Shown here piece after piece: positions 60,177 through 64,000 of a stretch of 64,000 bases of DNA. The position numbers and the translations under genes are program-made. Location of the stretch: assembly GCA_039934035.1 (NCBI GenBank), contig JBDTMZ010000027.1:1-64000 (forward strand), given 5' to 3'. Numbering within the stretch: the stretch's first letter is position 1; each line of letters starts with the position of its first letter. The DNA comes from Solibacter sp039934035 (GTDB lineage: Bacteria > Acidobacteriota > Terriglobia > Bryobacterales > Bryobacteraceae). A model generated the notes under the pieces. The model was not told the origin of the DNA and searched no databases. It saw nothing but the letters and a program-made list of their open reading frames with translations.

Positions 60177-63100
60177 TTAGAACATGAGCTTGGCGCCGAG
60201 CTGGAAGATGCGCGGAGCGAAAGCGCCGTTCAGTTGACCGAAGTCGGTGTTGGTAACACCGGTGCTCAGGCCGTTGAACTGGGTGTGGTTGAAGGTGTTG
60301 AAGGTCTCGGCGCGGAATTCGAACCGGGCCCGTTCGGTGAACTGGAATGCTTTGTAGAGCGCGATGTTCCAGTTGTTGCGGCCGGGGGTGACCACGTTGT
60401 TGCGTGCCGCGGTGCCCCACTGCAGGGCATTCGGCTTGGTGAACGACGAGGTGCTGAACCACTGAGTGCGGGTCTTGGCATAGGTAACGGGCGCAGTCTG
60501 GTTGGCGCGGTTACCGGTGGCGCCGCCCAAGCCGAGGACGTCGGGGCCGGCGCCGATGCTGGTGGGGGTGCCGGATTCGAAGGTCGCGATACCGGACAGT
60601 TCCCAACCTCCGAGCATCATCTTGGCCGCCTTGTTGGAGGACTTTCTGAAGAGCGGGATGTCGTACATGAAGCTGGAGACCAGGATGTGGCGCCTGTCAA
60701 AGCCGGCGGAACCGTAGTCCCAGCGGGTATTGAAGGGGTTGTTGACGTTGGCGAAGATCTCGCCGTCGATGATGTCCAAGGCATGCGACCAGGTGTAAGA
60801 ACTGTTGAACGACAGGTTCTTCCACATCGTGTACCGCACGGTGACCTGGAGCGAGTTGTAGTTGGAGTTGGCTGCCATTTCCATGGGGGAGATGGTTCCC
60901 CAGCCCTGATATGGCCGGTAGAGGTTGGCATTCAAGGCAGCACCGGTGTAGCCGCAAGTGCTGCCGCAAACGCCGAGACGGTGTGTGGTGTCGCCTTCCG
61001 GGATGGCATTGATGTTGCGGCCCTGGGACTGGTGGAAGTTCGAGTTGCCCACGTAGGTTACGGTCATCACCGCGTTGTCGCGGAGCTGCTGCTGAATGCC
61101 GAGGCTCCACTGGACAGCGGTGGGGATTTTGTACGTGGAATCGATCGAATTGATATTCGCGGGGAAATAGGGAGCGGCTGCAGTCGCGCCCGTAGTCCAC
61201 TGCGTGTTGGGTTTGTCGAGATAAACGTTGGTCGGCGCGGACTGGTACGAGAAGGGCACGGTGTTCTGTCCCATGTTGTACATTTCGTTGCCGGCGAGAC
61301 GTTCGTAGAAGATGCCTGTGCCGCCGCGCAGAATGGTCTTCTGGCGTCCGGTCAGGTCATAGGCGAAACCAACGCGCGGAGCGAAAGTGTTCCAGTGGTT
61401 GTCCACCAGGCCTCGCGGAGTTCCGTTGCGGTTGGCGATACCGATTCCGTTGAGGTAGAAGCGCACATCCGAGAGGATGATGCCGGAAACGGTGGAGAAG
61501 CCGGGACCGTTGGTGTCCAAAGCGCCGCTCGGCAGGAAGGTGGCGGCCTGCTTGGGATCGTACTGGTTCGGATAGAAGTTCGCCGTAGTGTCTTTCGAAT
61601 CGTAGGCGTGGGGGAGACCTTCCCAACGTAGACCGAGGTTGATGGTCAGGCGATTATTGACGCGGTAGTCGTCCATCGCGTAGACGGTGAAAGTCTTGTT
61701 GGAAATGTTGACGAAGTCCACGCTGGCCGGTTCGCTATAGGCGGATGCGTAGCCCAGAATGAAGTCGGAGTAGGCATTGCCGGTGGCCTGGGAGTTGAAC
61801 GTGAACTGACCGCCTGCGTTCAACTGGAACTGCTGCCACTTATGGGTGTACATGTAAGACCCACCGAACTTCATGTTGTGTTTGCCGTGGCTCCAGGACA
61901 GATCGTCCTTGATCTGGTAGCTGCGCCAGGTATTGGTCCAAGGCCACCAGCCGGGAGTGTAGCTGACGTTGTAGGGGTTCTGGATGCTGATTCCAGGCAA
62001 CTTATTGTCCACGTTTGCCTTAAAGAAGTTCGGCACGGTATAGCCGGTGGGCTTCTGGTAGACACCGATGGAGCCGATGTCCAGGTTGTTGCCGTTGTAA
62101 TTGAAGGACGTTTCGTTCAGCAGGTTGGCGCTGATGGTATGGGTGGCACGCACCACTCCGGCCCAGGAGGGGACGGACATGATGGAACCAGCCGTATCGT
62201 AGGTACCGCCGGCCCACAGTGGCGGAATGTCTTTTTCCTGACCATTGTCATAGACCAAAGAACCCATCAGGGACAGTTTGCTGCCAACCTGATGATCGAC
62301 CCGGAAGGTTTCTTCCCGGTAGTAGGTGGGTCTGTTGTTGACGGTATAGTAGCGACCCGCGGAGGTGTTCGGGGCGGGGAAGAGTCCGGCCGCCAGCAGG
62401 GCTTTGGAATTGGCGCTGATCAAACCAGCCGGAATCTGGTTGTTGGGGAAGTTCTGTCCGGGCGTGAGGCCGAACTGGGCGAATTTGGCGATGGCAGCCG
62501 GGTCGGTGGTGGTCGGGACCTTGATTGCCGTCGACAGGGAGCTGAAATCGCCGGTCCGCATGCCGGCGGGGACGGCGACGGCATTGATTTCGCCGCCGTT
62601 GATCAATCTGCGCCATTCCATGTTGTAGAAGAAGAACGTCTTCCTCTCTTTTTGGATGGGAACGGGACCGCCGATATTGAAACCGAACGTGTTGTAGCGC
62701 AGTTCCGGCTTCGGCTTGCCGTTCATATTGGCGAAGAAGGTGTTGGCATCCATCGCATCATTGCGCAGATACTCCCAGGCGCCACCGTGATACTGCCTGG
62801 TGCCGCTCTTCGTCGCCATGGTGATCATACCGCCAGAGGATTGGCCCAGATCCGCACCGAAGTTGCTGGTCATGACCTTGAATTCCTGGAGGGCGTCCTG
62901 GGACGGGGAGACGATCAAAATGCCGCCGCCGCCACGATCGTACGCTTCACCACCATTGATCATCCAGTTGTTGTGATCGGAGCGCTGTCCGTTAAATGAG
63001 ATATTCCGGCCTTGGGTCTGCGCCATTGGCGTATCAAAATCCGGAATGCTGGCAGACGCGCCGGCTACCAGGGTGGCGAGCTGGATCACGTTACGTCCGT

Positions 63101-63572
63101 TGGTGGCCAGATCGGACACCATGGCCGAGTTAATGGTCTGACTGACTTCGTTGGTATCGGACTGCACCTGAATGGCGTTTGCCTCGACGGTGACGCTTTC
63201 CTTGGATTCACCGATTTGCAGGACAGCGTCCACGCGGACCGTGGCACCCACGTTCAGGGTGACACCGGTTTGCTCGGAGGCCTTGAACCCCGGCGCCTCG
63301 ATGCGAACGGTGTAGCGTCCGATCGCGAGCTGTGGAGCCGTATAAGCCCCCGTGGCGTTCGAGGTTAACGGACGAACGATTCCGGTATCGATATTGGTTA
63401 CCACTACTTTGGCGTTCGGCACTGCGGCGCCTGTCGGATCGGTAACGCTTCCGACAATGATCGCAGTATCCTGGCCGTAGCCGGGCACTCCTAAAAGTAC
63501 GAGGCCGACCAATAACGCTCCGAAAATCCGAAGCGCTGTTGATTTCAGCATCTTTTGACTAACCTTATGCAC
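60177..63572 (-). CDS. Oar-like TonB-dependent outer-membrane protein 3
   Basis: 1131 aa. Start GTG 63572 is chosen because GGGAGG lies six bases upstream; the frame continues to 63650 without a good site. Signal segment IFGALLVGLVLLGVPGYG, then the regulatory-like domain ~35-115 (IIVGSVTDPTGAAVPNAKV; GAYTAPQLAIGRYTVRI). The plug has QDALQEFKVMTSNFGADLGQSSGG, and the long barrel ends LGAKLMF (terminal Phe). It is divergent from the partial LKER-type gene at 63806 (233 bases between). The ligand is not assignable. The TPR gene follows downstream. Confidence 0.9.
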   Translation of the reverse strand: MHKVSQKMLKSTALRIFGALLVGLVLLGVPGYGQDTAIIVGSVTDPTGAAVPNAKVVVTNIDTGIVRPLTSNATGAYTAPQLAIGRYTVRIEAPGFKASEQTGVTLNVGATVRVDAVLQIGESKESVTVEANAIQVQSDTNEVSQTINSAMVSDLATNGRNVIQLATLVAGASASIPDFDTPMAQTQGRNISFNGQRSDHNNWMINGGEAYDRGGGGILIVSPSQDALQEFKVMTSNFGADLGQSSGGMITMATKSGTRQYHGGAWEYLRNDAMDANTFFANMNGKPKPELRYNTFGFNIGGPVPIQKERKTFFFYNMEWRRLINGGEINAVAVPAGMRTGDFSSLSTAIKVPTTTDPAAIAKFAQFGLTPGQNFPNNQIPAGLISANSKALLAAGLFPAPNTSAGRYYTVNNRPTYYREETFRVDHQVGSKLSLMGSLVYDNGQEKDIPPLWAGGTYDTAGSIMSVPSWAGVVRATHTISANLLNETSFNYNGNNLDIGSIGVYQKPTGYTVPNFFKANVDNKLPGISIQNPYNVSYTPGWWPWTNTWRSYQIKDDLSWSHGKHNMKFGGSYMYTHKWQQFQLNAGGQFTFNSQATGNAYSDFILGYASAYSEPASVDFVNISNKTFTVYAMDDYRVNNRLTINLGLRWEGLPHAYDSKDTTANFYPNQYDPKQAATFLPSGALDTNGPGFSTVSGIILSDVRFYLNGIGIANRNGTPRGLVDNHWNTFAPRVGFAYDLTGRQKTILRGGTGIFYERLAGNEMYNMGQNTVPFSYQSAPTNVYLDKPNTQWTTGATAAAPYFPANINSIDSTYKIPTAVQWSLGIQQQLRDNAVMTVTYVGNSNFHQSQGRNINAIPEGDTTHRLGVCGSTCGYTGAALNANLYRPYQGWGTISPMEMAANSNYNSLQVTVRYTMWKNLSFNSSYTWSHALDIIDGEIFANVNNPFNTRWDYGSAGFDRRHILVSSFMYDIPLFRKSSNKAAKMMLGGWELSGIATFESGTPTSIGAGPDVLGLGGATGNRANQTAPVTYAKTRTQWFSTSSFTKPNALQWGTAARNNVVTPGRNNWNIALYKAFQFTERARFEFRAETFNTFNHTQFNGLSTGVTNTDFGQLNGAFAPRIFQLGAKLMF

Positions 63573-63805
63573 TTCTTCCTCCCTCGTTTGCGAGAAGTTT
63601 CTACTTGGATTTGACACACCCGAGACTATGCAAACTGTCCCGAGAAGCATACGCCCAGTCTATGGCCAAGTTTAAGGACCATACGGGACCGTACAAAATC
63701 TGATCTGTAGAATCAGTGTGTTACAAGTACGTATTGCACCTTGGAGGCAGGTACCATACCTTCCGGATACGAGATCGATAGATTGTGTTAGGATCAACTC
63801 TAGCC

Positions 63806-64000
63806 ATGTCGCGTCGCCTGGATAACCACGTCTCGACTACTCCTCTAGGGGCAGAAAAGACGGAACTGGTTCTTACCGAGTTAGACCGGGTACTGGCGAG
63901 CAACCTATTTAAAGCGAGCCGGCGGTGTCAATCCCTGCTGCGGCGGATCACGGAATTGAGCCTGGCGGGTGATGTGGAAGCGCTCAAGGAACGGGCTCTG
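63806..64000 (+). CDS. LKER-domain protein, N-terminus only (cut by window edge)
   Basis: 65 codons from ATG 63806 to the window end. It reads VLTELDRVLASNLFKASRRC, then LLRRITELSLAGDVEALKER. It aligns with QAQLAKILGSPHFRQSKRSQ...LLRCVVEAALAGEQNSLKER of the protein at 33698. The shared positions are L--(I/V)L-S--F--S-R-Q-LLR---E--LAG----LKER. So a second member of the same family diverges from a TonB-dependent protein gene. The rest, including any transmembrane helix, lies outside the window. Confidence 0.75.
   Translation, partial: MSRRLDNHVSTTPLGAEKTELVLTELDRVLASNLFKASRRCQSLLRRITELSLAGDVEALKERAL

Overview
The window (about 60-65% GC, with a more AT-rich first ~1.3 kb) looks like chromosome from an acidobacterium of the Solibacter/Bryobacter type (Bryobacterales). 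This is inferred from gene content: three very large Oar-like TonB-dependent proteins with N-terminal carboxypeptidase-regulatory-like domains, a DUF1592/DUF1552/ankyrin operon, a CRTAC1 (FG-GAP plus ASPIC/UnbV) protein, an ECF sigma factor coupled to a Ser/Thr kinase with TPRs, a PEP-CTERM protein, and a bacilliredoxin-reductase-like gene. No database search was possible.

Layout. 1-1.3 kb: a truncated DUF3800 gene and an orphan small gene, possibly the edge of an accessory region. 1.4-13.4 kb: housekeeping block with a DHH phosphoesterase, dCMP deaminase, a zinc-ribbon protein, fabD, a glutamate dehydrogenase, mutS-anmK, and alaS-ypdA. 13.6-22.2 kb: a Tat-exported enolase-superfamily protein, an ECF sigma/STPK pair, and secreted proteins including a PEP-CTERM protein and a subtilase-like protein with Glu at the usual His position. 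22.7-29.7 kb: an NtrC-type regulator with GAFTDA instead of GAFTGA plus its histidine kinase, a DUF4160/DUF2442 pair, a zinc alcohol dehydrogenase, a GGCT-like protein, and an orphan winged-helix AAA+ ATPase. 29.9-34.9 kb: a TonB-dependent protein divergent from a membrane-anchored protein with a distinctive N-terminal domain. The same domain begins again at the right edge, again divergent from a TonB-dependent protein.

34.9-42.7 kb: a minus-strand operon of five exported proteins (PD40/c-type haem protein, CRTAC1, YVTN-propeller/di-haem fusion, sensor propeller, duplicated periplasmic binding protein). This is the strongest candidate for an undescribed system. 42.9-47.9 kb: an outer-membrane CBM9/DUF5916 protein and a GntR(YtrA)-ABC operon with a clear palindromic operator. 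48.2-64 kb: a decayed TPR fragment, a second TonB-dependent protein, the DUF1592-DUF1552-ankyrin operon, an exported esterase-like protein, a TPR protein (the intact relative of the decayed fragment), a third TonB-dependent protein, and the partial regulator-like gene.

Intergenic regions carry several repeat types: a 160-bp MITE-like element with perfect 15-bp terminal inverted repeats, REP-like hairpins sharing a 28-bp segment, and paired direct repeats. I found no rRNA, tRNA, CRISPR array or insertion sequence with a transposase.
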